Positions 21,701 to 39,744 of a stretch of 64,000 bases of DNA are shown one piece after another (positions within the stretch are counted from its first letter, which is position 1; the number at the start of each line of letters is the position of its first letter). Under the pieces are notes generated by a model. The model worked only from the letters and a program-made list of their open reading frames with translations. It was not told the DNA's origin and ran no database searches. This stretch comes from Danio rerio (taxonomy: Eukaryota > Chordata > Actinopteri > Cypriniformes > Danionidae), in NCBI RefSeq assembly GCF_049306965.1, contig NC_133185.1, positions 31,826,001 through 31,890,000 on the forward strand, written 5' to 3'. The position numbers were made by a program, and so were the translations under genes.

Positions 21701-22048
21701 TGCTGGCTATATCTGCACCCTATGTAGAATATAACTGATGCTCGGATCCCACCGGCAGGCGGCGGAAGCGGGTCAGAATAGCGGCGCATCATCATCGTCA
21801 CTGCCGCACCTGCGCGGCTTGTGGAAACCACAGAGGAGAGAAGAGGCGTTAAGACACACTGGATTGATCTTACGAGGAAATCTGGAAACGGTCCATAAAG
21901 AGGCTCATCAAAAACGCAATCCTCCTTTTATTGCTGCTATTCCAGGCTAAATACCGGCTCAGAGTCTGCGGTCGGCCGGTAAACAGTAGGCGACCCAGAG
22001 CGCTTCTACCAGCTGGACAAACAATAACAAGCCCTTTGCTGTCACATC
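21700..22048 (+). promoter_or_regulatory. Putative rab1b promoter / 5' UTR region
   Basis: A local GC-rich island (GGCAGGCGGCGGAAGCGGGT, CACCTGCGCGGCTTGTGG, GTCGGCCGGTAAAC) stands out against the AT-rich surroundings and runs directly into the rab1b start codon. I see no TATA box at a fixed distance. The transcription start is inferred, not seen. Confidence 0.5.
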
Positions 22049-27699
<5,651 letters not shown>

Positions 27700-27812
27700 A
27701 AAACTCTTGTTTTCTCAGGGAGAGTGTGAGGAGCAGGACGGGACACCGGGGAAGATTGTGTAGAGGTGGCCAATCTGGATATCAATGAAAGACTTTCTCC
27801 TATGTGGTGCTC

Positions 27813-27818
27813 AATAAA
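27813..27818 (+). terminator. rab1b poly(A) signal
   Basis: AATAAA in GTGCTCAATAAAGTCAG, 114 bases after the rab1b stop codon, with T-rich sequence downstream. Confidence 0.65.
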
Positions 27819-27899
27819 GTCAGAATACATTACGGTTGTTTAACATTGATGGCTCTTCCTCCTGCATCTTTATTTTTTTGTCTTGTATTTGAAAGTAAG

Positions 27900-29340
27900 A
27901 TTAAAGCACAGGCACACACTCGTTCAGGTACTTGCCTGAATAATGAAGGTGATAATGTCCAGACCACTGTGTTAATAGCCGCTAACATTCATCCTTCTGT
28001 ATCAATATTCATGATTTATGAACTGGGATGCGCGACTTGCTGAAGTGGTGCCTTTTCTTGTTCAGGCTTTAATGAAGATCAAGTGGTCAGCATGTAAAGC
28101 AGTGACTCTCCAGCGTCTTCATGTAAGGTTTGTCTGTGGTTCTGTGATATTAAACAACATTGTTTAGTGTGTGTTTGTTAGCTTTTCTTTATTATATTTT
28201 ATGTGTGTGTGTGTGTGTGTTACCAGGGCTGTATTTATTGTTTTGCATTAAGGTTTCTTACAGGTATGGTTTAGCTAAAGCTAAAGTATAATTGATAACT
28301 GTGCTTCCACCTGCTAATAATGTGTATTTAGTGATCTGATCACAAGGGGTAAGTTGAGATCTTACTGTTTCCACCTGGTATTAACGTACGTAAAAGACAT
28401 TTCTTTTGACTTGTGTTTTGCAGAGACCCTTTTAATTCACCATACTCTTTTACTGGAGCGCTCAGTGTGTGGCACTATTGAATAAAACAGACAGTCGTGG
28501 AAAATTATCTCTTCAGTTTTTAAAGAAATTGTTCAGGAATTTAGATGCCAAATACTTTGCTGCATCGATCAAGGAGACATCAGCTTGAGTCCGCCGTCTG
28601 CTCTCAAATCACAGTACTTTTACAGCAGTTCACATCAGCAGATTCTCCACATTTAGTTCCTAACCTTTCTTAGTAATTTATGGAAAGTCTTTATCATATG
28701 CATTTAGCAAATAGATTATTAGTCAAGTGAAAACACTTAGATTTTTCTTGCTTGATAATAATGTGTCATTGTTCTTTTAGATGTTTTTACTCTCTGGGTA
28801 ACAGAAATAGCATCACTTGGTGTAGTGTATATAATTAAATGCATATGACTAAGCATGATCATGACAGAATCTTATATCTGGGTAAAAGGTTAACTGTAGA
28901 AACATATACAAACTATCCATGGTAATTTAGTAGTTTATTTAAATGATCAACATTTGAAAGGGGTTTAACCTTGTCATTAAAGTTATCCTTAAACTAAAAT
29001 GTGTATTGAACAATACCAGTATATTTACAGTAATAAAACTAATATTTATTAAAGTATTTATTTATTATTGATTGTACATTAACAATTTTGTTTTATTTAC
29101 TTAGAATATTGTCAAGGTCATGCAGGGCATATAGGAAATGAGACCTTTTTATGTGGCTCTTAACCTTTTTGACTTTTTACTTTTTAGACAATCATCTCAA
29201 GTGGAGTTGAAAAAATTCAGCTTTATTTTTGTACAGTAGAATGAAACTGCAGGTTTTAAAAATACCAAAGTTTGATTACATTAGAACTATTTTGTAAGGT
29301 ATTTTTAGCTGTACTACTAACTAGGTTATTAAGATGTACA
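27900..29340. other. Intergenic, nothing recognised beyond a short (GT)n
   Basis: A (GT)10 tract lies at 28202-28221. No open frame, RNA gene or full element is visible. Confidence 0.5.
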
Positions 29341-29360
29341 GTGTTTTCCTACGTTGCATA

Positions 29361-29398
29361 CAGTTGAAGTCAGAAGTATTAAACTCCTTTTGAATTAA

Positions 29399-29489
<91 letters not shown>

Positions 29490-29908
29490 TTATATATATA
29501 TATATATATAATTTCCTAAATGATGTTTAACAGAGCAAGGACATTTTCACAGTATGTTATTTAAAAAAAAACTAATTTAAGGTTTTAGGTTAAAAATGAT
29601 TAGCCACTTTAAGCTTTTATTTCGATAAAAACAGATCAAACCTTTTTATACAATAACTTGCCTAATTACCTATAACCTGCCTACCTAATTAAGCTAGTTA
29701 AGCCTTTAAATGTCACTTTAAGCTGTATGGAAGTGTCTTGAAAAATATCTAGTAAAATAGTATCTACTGTTATCATGGCAAAGATGAAATCAGTTATTAG
29801 AAATGAGTTAATTAAAACATATGTTTAGAAATGTGTTGAAAAAAATCTCTTTTAAACAGAAAATGTTGGAAAAAATAAACAGGATGCTAGTAATTCTGAC
29901 GTCAACTG
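29361..29908. mobile_element. Tc1-like MITE, CAGTTGAAGTC family, with TA duplication
   Basis: The left TA-CAGTTGAAGTCAGAAG and the right TGACGTCAACTG-TA are inverted and flanked by TA, as in Tc1/mariner elements. A long (TA)n tract (about 29402-29511) sits just inside the left end. Confidence 0.8.
29402..29511. repeat. (TA)n microsatellite inside a MITE
   Basis: About 110 bases of TA repeat with two TATATATTT interruptions. Confidence 0.9.
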
Positions 29909-30308
29909 TATTTTTTTAATTGCTCATTTAGATAATTTAAAATTAAATATTTAATTATTCATTTTTCGGTTCCCGTTATCCTAACTTGACTGAAGGAATA
30001 TTCATCCAAACTCCTTTTAATTTGAAAGCATTATCCTTTTGTACTCATACATATGAGCACATCATTAGTCTCAATTAAATAATTATTTTACAGTAAAGGA
30101 AAAACAGTATAGTATAAGCTGACCTACTTAAAAATATGTCGTAAAAACTTATAACTAGGCTATATTTTCCGAGCAATTTAAAATTAGCCTACACAGAAAC
30201 TGCTGTTGAAGTAAAGAGCACTATTGGGATCATTCCGATGCTTTTCAAACAGCTGTTTACACCTGAATGTCTGCATTTAGTTCATTGTGTTATTTTCTGT
30301 ATGGTCTG

Positions 30309-30356
30309 AAGCCACACCTAAAGCCAACACCTAAAGACAACACCTAAAGCCACCGA
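30309..30356. repeat. Short tandem repeat upstream of the zinc-finger gene
   Basis: Three units of about 14-15 bases built on ACACCTAAAGCCA lie 120-165 bases before the start codon, in or near the likely promoter. Confidence 0.6.
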
Positions 30357-30472
30357 TTCACACGTTTTCACAGGCCACTCCCACTGTCCCAAAGCAGTTA
30401 GCTCACTCATAAATAACTTTCTAAACCAGAACAAGCAACAGACAACTGTAAACTACTGTACCAACTACAAGG

Positions 30473-30864
30473 ATGGAAAGTTGGTGTTTAGGTGATCTAA
30501 AACCACGTAGGATGGAAAATAAAGATCCAGAGGAACAAGTTGGTATGCGCATATGTAAGTTTTTCTTCTGTTAAACAAACGGGTTATCAAACAGTTACTT
30601 GTTCGCATTGACGTACTTATCTGGTGACAAAGTCAGCCTAAATGTACACAAATTGATTTATTAACTTGATTTAATTATAACTAATGTGAATGGTAGAATG
30701 TAGTCTTAAACAAGTTCTGTTGTCGTCTGCTTGATTTAAAGGGATAGTTCACACAAAAACGAAATTTTGCTGTAAATATTGAAAAAAATGAATTTGTGCA
30801 TACATAACCAAGGTGTGGATAAATGTTTTTTTTAAATAAATTACTAAAAAAATTACAATTATAC

Positions 30865-30954
<90 letters not shown>

Positions 30955-31510
30955 TAGGGCTGCACAATATATCGTTGTAGCATCAATATTGAATTGTGCG
31001 CATTCGCAATAGTCGCAAAGATATGCAATGTTGAGTCTGAATTATAGTTGAGCAGGAGCTACAGACTTGTATTTAATCACCGTACTTATACAAAATTTAT
31101 ATAGTTTATGCAAAAACGTTTTTTTTTTTTTTACTTAGAATTTTTGTCTTGTTAACTTTATAGTTCAAATAGTTTAAAAGCAAAAAACAAGATTATTTTA
31201 CTTCCCCACTGGCCGATAATGTTGCTTGTTTAAAATTTTTTTTATAATTTTGACTTCTCACAGTGAAAACAAGACAATATTTTACTTACTCTAAGATTTT
31301 TTTATATTTGGAGTTGAAACGAGACAAAACAAAGTAATAGAAGCCTTTTTTGTAATGCGATTATTTAATTTCTGTGCCTGAATACTGTTAGACTCCTCAG
31401 GAAACCATCTAATAGTACTATTCAAATTAACTTGTGAAACTATTCACATCACAGAAAAATAAAGAATCGCAATATCGGATTTTTCCAATATTGTGCAGTC
31501 GTTAAAAAAA

Positions 31511-31595
<85 letters not shown>

Positions 31596-33446
31596 GGATA
31601 ATTCACACAAAACTATATATTAGGGGTGCTTCGATCAGGATTTTTGCATCTGATACTGAGTACCAAGTCTTTGTCATGGTGTTCGGCTGGTACCAATTCT
31701 GATGCTTCAAGCCTTATAATGCATGAAGCACATGTTACATCTTAGTATGATACTTCAGTGGAGATCTCACCTTACCTAAGATAATAAATTAAAAATGATG
31801 CGTAAAATCCTTAAACATGTCTCTTATAACCATTCATTGTGGACATGTCATGGTCAGGTTCAGTTTTACTGAAAATAATAGATAAAACAGTTACAAAAAA
31901 TTGGTAAGAAAAATCACTAACAAAGCCATTTAGAAACTTTGTTCATGGTGAAAGAAAAATTCAACATGTCTTGAAGTTTGGAGCGCATATTTGATGCATA
32001 AGAAGTTAAAATGCACACCTAGAAAAATTACATCTTTACTTAAAGGATATGGATCTATAAACTACTGTTTATTACAATAAGTATATTATGATTAGTTATA
32101 TTAATATGATAAGTTAGAAATATAGTTTTAGTTTTTTTCATTTCCCTAACATTTTCAGCCAGGTTTTAATGAACTTGCAATATTGTTGGAAACAGAACTT
32201 TCAGTTCTGATATTTAAAATATTTCAGTTCTTAAATGTCCTCTGCTTGTAAACTTGTAAACAAACAATTGTGATTGGTTCATGAGATCGGCCAGATTAGG
32301 GAGTACCGATCGAGTCATGAAATGGGATCATCAGCCGATTCCGATCTCTCTGTATATATCTATATATATTATGCTTTGTATTATCCTAATATATATTTTA
32401 TGTTTCTCTCATTATATGTTGTAGTGTTTACATAGCTGTGTATGTCTATCTAATGATAAAAAATGTATGTTTCTTATTTAAAACTTATTTAATTAATGAA
32501 AATGTTAGCAGCTACTTTAACAGTCAAATTAATTTGTGCAAGAAACTGAACATTGAAAGTAAAAGTTGCATTTATTATACTAATCGAACATACTATTGTA
32601 AATGATGTTCTTTGAATGGTCCAATTATTTCACTTCATTGCTCTAATAATGATAACAGACACCCACATTTTGGATTGCTTAAGCTAAATTACAAGCATTT
32701 TTACACTACTTTTAACCGAATTTTGAACATTGACAGATGATGTGTTTATTTTAGACTCAATCCTGGAAAATCAAGATCTGAATAAGGTGAAGAAGAATCT
32801 TTTGATAGGCTCAGAGACCGAAAGCAAAAAAACAGAAGCCATAAAAATGTTCCTCTGCCCCCAGTGTGGAAGGAGCTTCACACAAAGACAAAACCTGAAG
32901 ATTCACATGAGGATTCACACTGGAGAAAAGCCATTCGAGTGTCAACTGTGTGACAAGAGCTTCTCAGATCCCAGAAACCTCAGAGATCACAAGCTCTCTC
33001 ATTCTGGAGTGAGAGCTTTTGGCTGCGATCTCTGTGGGAAAAATTTCATGATTTCTTCTCACCTGAAAAGACACATGAGGATCCACACAAACGAGAAGCC
33101 TTACTTGTGCTCGATTTGTGGACAGAGTTATTCACGCATGGACCATTTTAAAGAGCACCAGAAACTGCATGCTGATGTGCGACCGCATGTGTGCACTGAG
33201 TGTGGAAACTCCTTCAATTTGGCCAGTCATTTGAAGGACCACCAAAAACGTCATACTGGAGAGAAACCTTATAAGTGTTCACACTGTGGAAAAGGCTTCT
33301 CTCAGTCAGGATCTATGAGAAAACATGAGAGAATTCACACAGGATTGAAGCCATACATCTGTTCTTCATGTGGGAAAACCTTCACCCAGTCGAGTGCTCA
33401 ACTGAAACATGTGAAAATGCATTGCCCGATGTTGTCGAAGGGGTAA
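30473..33446 (+). CDS. C2H2 zinc-finger protein with seven fingers
   Basis: There are two coding exons, 30473-30542 and 32737-33446, joined in phase (Val-Asp at the junction), giving 259 residues. The N-terminus (MESWCLGDLKPRRMENKDPEEQ) is short and acidic at its end, and no KRAB, BTB or SCAN domain is visible. Seven tandem C-X2-C...H-X3-H fingers follow (CPQC, CQLC, CDLC, CSIC, CTEC, CSHC, CSSC pairs), joined by TGEKP-like linkers of varying fidelity (TGEKP, SGVRA, TNEKP, ADVRP, TGEKP, TGLKP). It is presumably a nuclear DNA-binding regulator; targets are unknown. The ENKDPEEQ segment resembles the acidic start of the many cyprinid-expanded zinc-finger proteins (FiNZ type), but that is a guess. 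In finger 7 the usual helix Leu is displaced by one position (SSAQLKH). A start at the downstream ATG within exon 1 (Met14) is possible. Confidence 0.85.
30869..30951. repeat. (TA)n microsatellite
   Basis: About 83 bases of uninterrupted TA dinucleotide. Confidence 0.95.
30957..31500. mobile_element. hAT-type MITE (agggctgcac family)
   Basis: The left AGGGCTGCACAATATATCG is mirrored by CAATATTGTGCAGTCGTT at the right. The interior carries GAATTGTGCGCATTCGCAAT and ATCGCAATATCGGATTTTTC, as in related zebrafish elements. It is bracketed by two (TA)n tracts, which hide any target duplication. Confidence 0.7.
31505..31592. repeat. A-rich run followed by (TA)n
   Basis: About 23 A residues pass into about 64 bases of TA dinucleotide. 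Confidence 0.9.
31621..32350. mobile_element. hAT-type nonautonomous element (GGATGCTCCGATCAGG family), copy 2
   Basis: The left end TAGGGGTGCTTCGATCAGG and the body (TACTGAGTACCAAGTC, GTCTCTTATAACCATTCA, AAATTCAACATGTCT) match the copy at 9267-10008. The right end deviates after GAGATCGGCCAGATTAGG, so that border is approximate. Confidence 0.7.
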
Positions 33447-33454
33447 ATACAGTA

Positions 33455-33873
33455 CACTGTAAAAACCAACAGAATAAAATGAGTGTAGTTAACTCAAAAT
33501 TGACTGAAAGTTAATTCTACTTATTTAAAAAGAGTTTTGAACTCCGTGTTGAAGGTAGTGAGTTAATGAAATACCTCATTACATTAACTTAAATGGAGAA
33601 AGATCACAGTACTCATATAGATAGTTTTTAACTCAAATGGTTTGTAGCAATCAGTTTTCTCAAACGGTTTGAGTTGACTTGACTTATTGGGTTTTAAAGT
33701 TCTCAGTTGGTTTGAGTCCTCTTTGTTATTGGGTTTTATTGTTTTATTGTGCCCGTTTAGTCCAATGGATTAAGTTCACGGAACTCATTAGGATCAGTTT
33801 TTGATGAAATGGTTTGTTGGAATCAGTTTCCTCAAATGGTTTGAGTTAACTTAACTTTTTGGGTTTTACAGTG
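33455..33873. mobile_element. TA-flanked MITE with CACTGTAAAA termini
   Basis: The left TA-CACTGTAAAAACC is the inverse of the right GGGTTTTACAGTG-TA. It is 419 bp, begins nine bases after the zinc-finger stop codon, and probably forms part of that gene's 3' UTR. The interior repeats GGTTTGAGTT(G/A)AC(T) words. Confidence 0.8.
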
Positions 33874-33994
33874 TAATAATTATACTAAAGTCAGTAATGT
33901 CAAATCTTGCAGTAAAGTGTGTTTTTTTTTTATTGGTTTGGTAATGAAGATGAATTTATTCATTAAAATATGAAGTTAACGCATTTAAGGTGCA

Positions 33995-35440
33995 TTCTAC
34001 CAGAAATGTACATTATCTGTCCTTGAAATAAATACAGTGAATAAAAAGTATTTCATCCCAAAATTTTCTAATATGGACTGATGGTTTATTTATGTGAGTT
34101 GTTCTGTAAAGGAATATGTCATTCATTTGGTTCTCAGATTTTTGTTCTTTATTAAAAACATTGTCCTTGTCCTTAGCCCAATTGAACCTACAGCTTTAAT
34201 AGTTTTGCTATGTTAAAAACTGTTGTTTAGGAAATAAATATTTCAGAAATAGCACGTTTAAGGTGTTGTTGTTTACATCAATTGATAAAAAACATTAAAT
34301 TATGAAAAAAAATCTACATATAAATACTGTAAATATATAACTATAATATATATAAAATATATAATTTTACAATTTACCCATGCATGTTTCAGTCAGTCCT
34401 GTCACATTTGCATTACATTTAACATAAAATGTATGCAACACACCTTTAAGGCCATAGATATTTACATTAGATATCACCTACCCTGTTGTCTATTGGAAGG
34501 AATTTGTCAACAGAGCTGCCCTTTTAGTACAGGGGAGCGCTCCTTTGAAATGGATGCAGGACCAGGGTGCAGTGGAGGACTGGCCATCCAGAGCCAGATA
34601 TATACATATATAGATCAGGAGTTTTCCTTGTGGTCTGTATAAAAATATTTTTGAAATAACGAAAATTATAATTTATTAATTTGTGTGCAAATAAATGTAT
34701 TATCCTCCCTCCCTGTTAAAATTGATTTAATCCATGTCCTGAAACATGCCCCCTCTCCTGATTTCACCTCTCATTTTAATGGAGGAAGCCATTCGTTTGT
34801 GAATGAATCTCCATGAACAACTTTTTTACTTAGCTGACAACAATACAAGTTTCTAGCACTGCAGTATCTTGTTGTCATCTTTCATTTACATTGTTTGCTG
34901 ATTGTATTTAACAAAACTAGCATAAGCCTAGAATTTAGTGCAAGTTGGTGCTACTTTGCCTTATGTTCAGTGCAGTAAGTGACTGTATTATCATCAATAA
35001 CGTTACTTGTTTAGCACAAAAGTTCATAGCATTCGAAAACGTAAAAAATGAAATCTTACCTATGAAACATTTTGTGCTTAGTTTTCTTCAATACTACACT
35101 CGTACACAGTGCTAAAGTCTAGCATCTTCACATTGGGTTTAGTCTTGAGTGTGGCTGAATGACATTTGTCCTTGAAGCACCAAATGTGGCGGCGCTACTG
35201 ACACATGCTCAGGATCCGTATGCGATATCTCGTGTATACATGCTTTAAGGCTATGTATGACTCAGAAGGGGCATCATTTGACAGACAAGAAGCTGACATT
35301 GATCAAGGATGTATTCCATCATTGAATTGTATGATTTTCTGCTTGTTTTTGTATGATTTTTTTTTGAGGGCGACAGGCTTAAATTAGCCCCTGTCACATT
35401 TTTTATAAGTGAAAATGTACATTTCTGATAGAATGTCCCA
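33995..35440. mobile_element. Possible inverted-repeat DNA element
   Basis: The left GTGCATTCTACCAGAAATGT (about 33995) resembles the inverse of the right ACATTTCTGATAGAATGTCC (about 35440). The roughly 1.4 kb between has no coding sequence I recognise. Similarity is limited to about 25 bases, so this is tentative. Confidence 0.35.
34027..34032 (+). terminator. Candidate poly(A) signal of the zinc-finger gene
   Basis: AATAAA in CCTTGAAATAAATACAG, about 580 bases after the stop codon and beyond the MITE. Confidence 0.4.
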
Positions 35441-36227
35441 TAATCAATGTGAATGTAGTCATGTGTGTTTCTATTTAATACCAAAAACAGAAATAAAGGC
35501 AGTAATTAATAGCTTAAAATGTGGGAGAGTGTTGCTTTTGTGATTGTATTGCACTGCAATATGGAGCAATTAAGTGATGTTAAATCAAAAATAATTTACA
35601 AATACTTAAAAATTAAATGATACAGATAACTGTATATATTTTGAAATATAAAATGATATAAGCAAATTATAGTATTTGCAGCTTAAATGTAAAATAACAG
35701 TAACCTGAGAGAGAGAGAGAGAGAGATATTAGGCCTCAAAGAGCGCCAGATAGCAGTAGAGAAGATAGACTCCAAAGCAGGAGAGGAGCAGAGCAAGAAA
35801 AGAGACCAGAGCATAGTTTACCACCTATTTTGTAAATTGACTATGTGACCAAAGCCCAAATACTAAGACATACAAACTGACCAATCAACATGTGAACACA
35901 TCATAAAAACCCCAAAGTCCAGACACATATTAACCATTCCCTGATTTTATCAATATCTGCCTTTGCCATATGTATGAACCTTTTGGTGAAAAAGTCCCAC
36001 AATCAAGTTAAAGGAATACTACACTATATTGAACTTAGGCTCATTTTTCAAGTCACTTAAAGACACTTAAGTCAGTTAAAAAGTTGAGTTTTACCATTCT
36101 TCAATTCATACAAATGATCTCTGGGTCTGAAGGTAATTCAGAATGAATGTTAGAATGTTAGAATGAATGTTGTGTTATGTTCGGAATGAAAACATTCACT
36201 GAATTAAACTGCTGTAAAAATGCATCA

Positions 36228-36366
<139 letters not shown>

Positions 36367-36667
36367 TTGAGAGCCATTTACAATCAAAACAAAAATTATT
36401 CGGACACCAGAAATAATGTTTGTGTTTTACTTTCACTAATGAGCACAGGGCACTGTGTAACTGAGGATAAATAAAGTAAACTGTGACATATAACAAAAAA
36501 TATCCTTACAGTACAACTAACAACAGAAACTGAAAACACTACTACAGCAAATCTTGAAAAATATAGGGTAATATTATCAAATAACATTTGTCTGAATTAT
36601 ATTTGGTTGATTTTAATTCATTACATGCTGTGACTCGCTATTTAATTTATCTGACATTTTCAAGATT

Positions 36668-37001
36668 AGACGGCACAGTGGCTCAGTGTTACTGTCACCT
36701 CACAAATAAAAAGGTTACTGGTTTGAGTCCCAGCTAGGCCAGTTGGCGTTTCTGTGTGGAGTTTGCATGCTTTCTTCGTGTTCATATGGGTTTCCTCTGG
36801 ATACTTCAGTTTCATGCGCTATAGGTGAATAAAACCAAAATAAACTAAAATGGCCGTAGAGTGTGTATGGGTATTTCCTAGTACTGGGTTGTGGCTGGAA
36901 GGGCATCCGCTGCGTAAAACATATGCTGGAATAGTTGGCAGTACATTCTGCAGTGGTGACTTCTGAAATAGAGACTAAGCCGAAGAAAAATGAATGAATT
37001 A
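36668..37001 (+). mobile_element. DANA-type SINE, near full length, diverged
   Basis: The head GACGGCACAGTGGCTCAGTG, GGTTTGAGTCCCAGCTAGGC, body and GAATGAATT tail are all present. TCAAGATT flanks both sides (36660-36667 and 37002-37009). Confidence 0.8.
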
Positions 37002-37700
37002 TCAAGATTCATTTGATTTAGTTTTTTGTCATATTTATTACAGTTCTCTAAAAACATACCAAGTACATCACTGAAACATCTGTCAACATTTGACTTACAT
37101 AAATCACCTATGGTAGTAGGGCATAACTTTTACATTGGTAGTAAAAAAGTAACTAGTACATAACAATTTTTACGTGTAACCCCTTTGTGATTCAAGAACC
37201 CCTAACATCATTCTCTAAAGGTGTGCGTAAACCACTGTAACCAGGTAGGCCTATATATAATTAGACATGTATCTTGCTATTATATGTGTCTTGAGAGGCC
37301 TGAAGAAATGAGTGATATGAAGGGCCCTTGAAGGAATGCATGAAAGGTTTTAACTGTACGGCTCCAACAAGATATAAACCATATGTGGAAAACAGTCATG
37401 AATACATGAAAAGTCTATAGAATAAGAAAAGGAGGAAGGACCTTTAATTTGGAGTCTCAAATGAATAAGAACTATGAAAAGCATGTTAGACAGGACACAG
37501 ATGTACTGGCCCAGGTGTCTGTAAGTTAGCCTCTTCTTTGTGTGGGGGTGGAAGTCTCAATTTGGTGTTGAGGTCATGGGGCAGGCTGTCCTGCAGTGGT
37601 GATATAACTAAAATTAGGCCTAAGTATAGAATTAAGATGAGAAGTCTCTGTAAAACAGTGCCACATTGGGCACATTACTATTAAAAAATAAAACATTTAA

Positions 37701-38592
37701 AGAACCCCTACTATGGGTTTTTAAAAATGACCTTCAATGCAATGTGTAACAAAGAATATTCAGCTGATGTTTAAATCTGAAAGTGCACCGAGTTTAAAAC
37801 TATTGATTCATCTATAAAAAGTTGACTCATAGTGGTTCGAATAAATTGCCATTGTAACGTCTTTAACCGTGTTGGCATGACGTAGGTATGGAATTCAAAC
37901 CCTGCCCAATGCGCAGACCTGGAAAAATTTAAACCCCCGGCCCCGCTCACAAACATTTTAGCAGATTCTGGTTGAATCAAGTCACATAGATGCTGTGCTC
38001 TGAACTGTGAGGGAAAGTTAGCGTTATTTGCCTTACCCAAAGTTAAGGTTGTAAAGAGTCAGTAGTTGAAGTTTATTTTTGTAAAAATAATTAAGTATTA
38101 ACGGACTAAGTGTAAGTGCAATTAAAATGGTTGCCCCTTTGTTTTCTCTAGCTTGCAAATTGTGAAATTACGGGAGTTTTCCGGGAGAAATAACAAAACT
38201 GAGAATAGCGGGAGTTGGGTCTGAAATACGAGAGACTCCCGGGGAAAACAGGAGTGTTGGCAGGTATGCACACACATACAATCTGCACTTTGACTACTTC
38301 AAAATTGTTGATAAGCCGTGGTGGGCATTTCTCTCTGTCTCGCACTTAACGCAGTTGACCAATCACAACAGACTGGGTCATCGGACCAATCAGCGCAGAT
38401 TAGCATTGCGCTAAAGAGGGGTTTGGGAACAAACGAATCACTAAACGAATCCTATGGGAGTCGTTGGGATAATTAGGTAAAAATAAATGCATATTATAAG
38501 ACAATGAAATAGTTTTTTGACCTTACATGCATATCAGACTGTTGTTGGAGACCCCCAAAATATAACCTTTTATAATGCATAATAGGGGCTCT
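37701..38592. mobile_element. TTAA-flanked element with AGAGCCCCTATTATG-type ends, copy 1
   Basis: The ends AGAACCCCTACTATGGG and ATAATAGGGGCTCT-like (38583-38592) are inverted and flanked by TTAA at 37697-37700 and 38593-38596, the target signature of piggyBac elements. A second fragment with GGGAGTTTTCCGGGAG and GAGACTCCCGGGGAAAA (about 38170-38265) is nested inside. There is no transposase. Confidence 0.7.
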
Positions 38593-39124
38593 TTAAATTT
38601 TGATGACTGTGAAACTGTGGGTTCTTAAAAACAATTTTGTCATAGTAGAATTAAAATCTAGGTAGAATAAAAAAAATTCTAAAACTAAAAGCAAATACCT
38701 ATACGCAGTGTGTTTGAAAATTATCATTAAAAACGGTTCATGTTCTTGATTGTTTAGTTTATAAAGTCCAAACTGCAGCAGATGGCACTAAACTCATGCC
38801 AATGATGAGAATGGATCACGTGGGCCACAAACTCTCAGACTTGGCGTTGGCGCCTCACAGAAATCACTAAAACATAGAAGAGAACATTTCTTTAAAATCC
38901 ATTTCAGCATAATTTAACAATCGGAGAGAATCAAATAATTGGGATACATGCAACGACTGTAAAAAGGATAAATTTATATGAAGTCGGTTTTCATCTATGT
39001 CATCTATAATTAAATATTGCTTTTATTTATGTTTTATTAAAGAATAAACTGTGTGAATGTCTCAGTGTCCGCTGCAAAATTGTGATTTTGGGCTGTGAAG
39101 CGCTCTCTGTTGGCGGTATACAGT

Positions 39125-39325
39125 ACAGCGCTTCAACACTCATATTTCTCCTGCCATGTGTTTGCTAGTTTCTCCGGTGGGCGCTGTTTTAAGAACATTA
39201 TCCAGCTGCGCTGCTGCTGCTGTCATACTCGTAGCTCTTTTATGTAACTTAATCCTTCTAAACATTGATGCTTTCGGTTTGTTTTGAACAAAAAACGAGC
39301 TTCTGAATCGAAGGAGAGTGTCTCG
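39125..39325 (+). promoter_or_regulatory. Possible frmd8 promoter and noncoding first exon
   Basis: The sequence is richer in GC (GGTGGGCGCTG, CAGCTGCGCTGCTGCTGCTG) and ends in a good donor CTCG-GTATGT at 39326. The start codon lies directly after the next acceptor (GTGTATTAG at 39744), so an upstream untranslated exon is required; this is the best candidate I see. Confidence 0.4.
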
Positions 39326-39744
39326 GTATGTTGCTTGCTGTCGTTTTTTTTTTGCCAGACAGTTAACGTTACTGGAGTAGCTAGCTAACATTAGCTGGCC
39401 AGAATAAGGACTTTTGTTTTTCTAATTCTTTTTCATAACACTATTGTAAGTTATATTCAATTAATTTGTCACACAGGGTGATGTTTACGATACAAATGAG
39501 TGAAACAAACTGTAAAACATACAAGGAATACTTCAGGAACTCAAAAGTTTCTACGTTAGCTTTGAATATAACGTTCCTGAAACTTGTTGTTATGACTGGA
39601 AAAAATGCTGTAGACATTACTATTCAACTGCAGATTTGTCCTTTGTGTGTGTGTGTGCTTCGTTTGTACGGAATATAATAACAAGTAGCAGAATATACCA
39701 ATAGCAAAAATACCTATTGTTTTCTATTCTTGTTTGTGTATTAG

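Larger units (their letters stand above)
30543..32736 (+). other. Intron of the zinc-finger gene, filled with repeats
   Basis: The intron is phase 1, GTATGC to TTGACAG. It includes two very long (TA)n tracts and two hAT-like MITEs, listed separately. Confidence 0.65.

Noticed and set aside
21738-21950. Small protein gene upstream of rab1b
   Set aside because: The frame lies in the GC-rich rab1b 5' region, has no splice or domain support, and is most simply 5' UTR.
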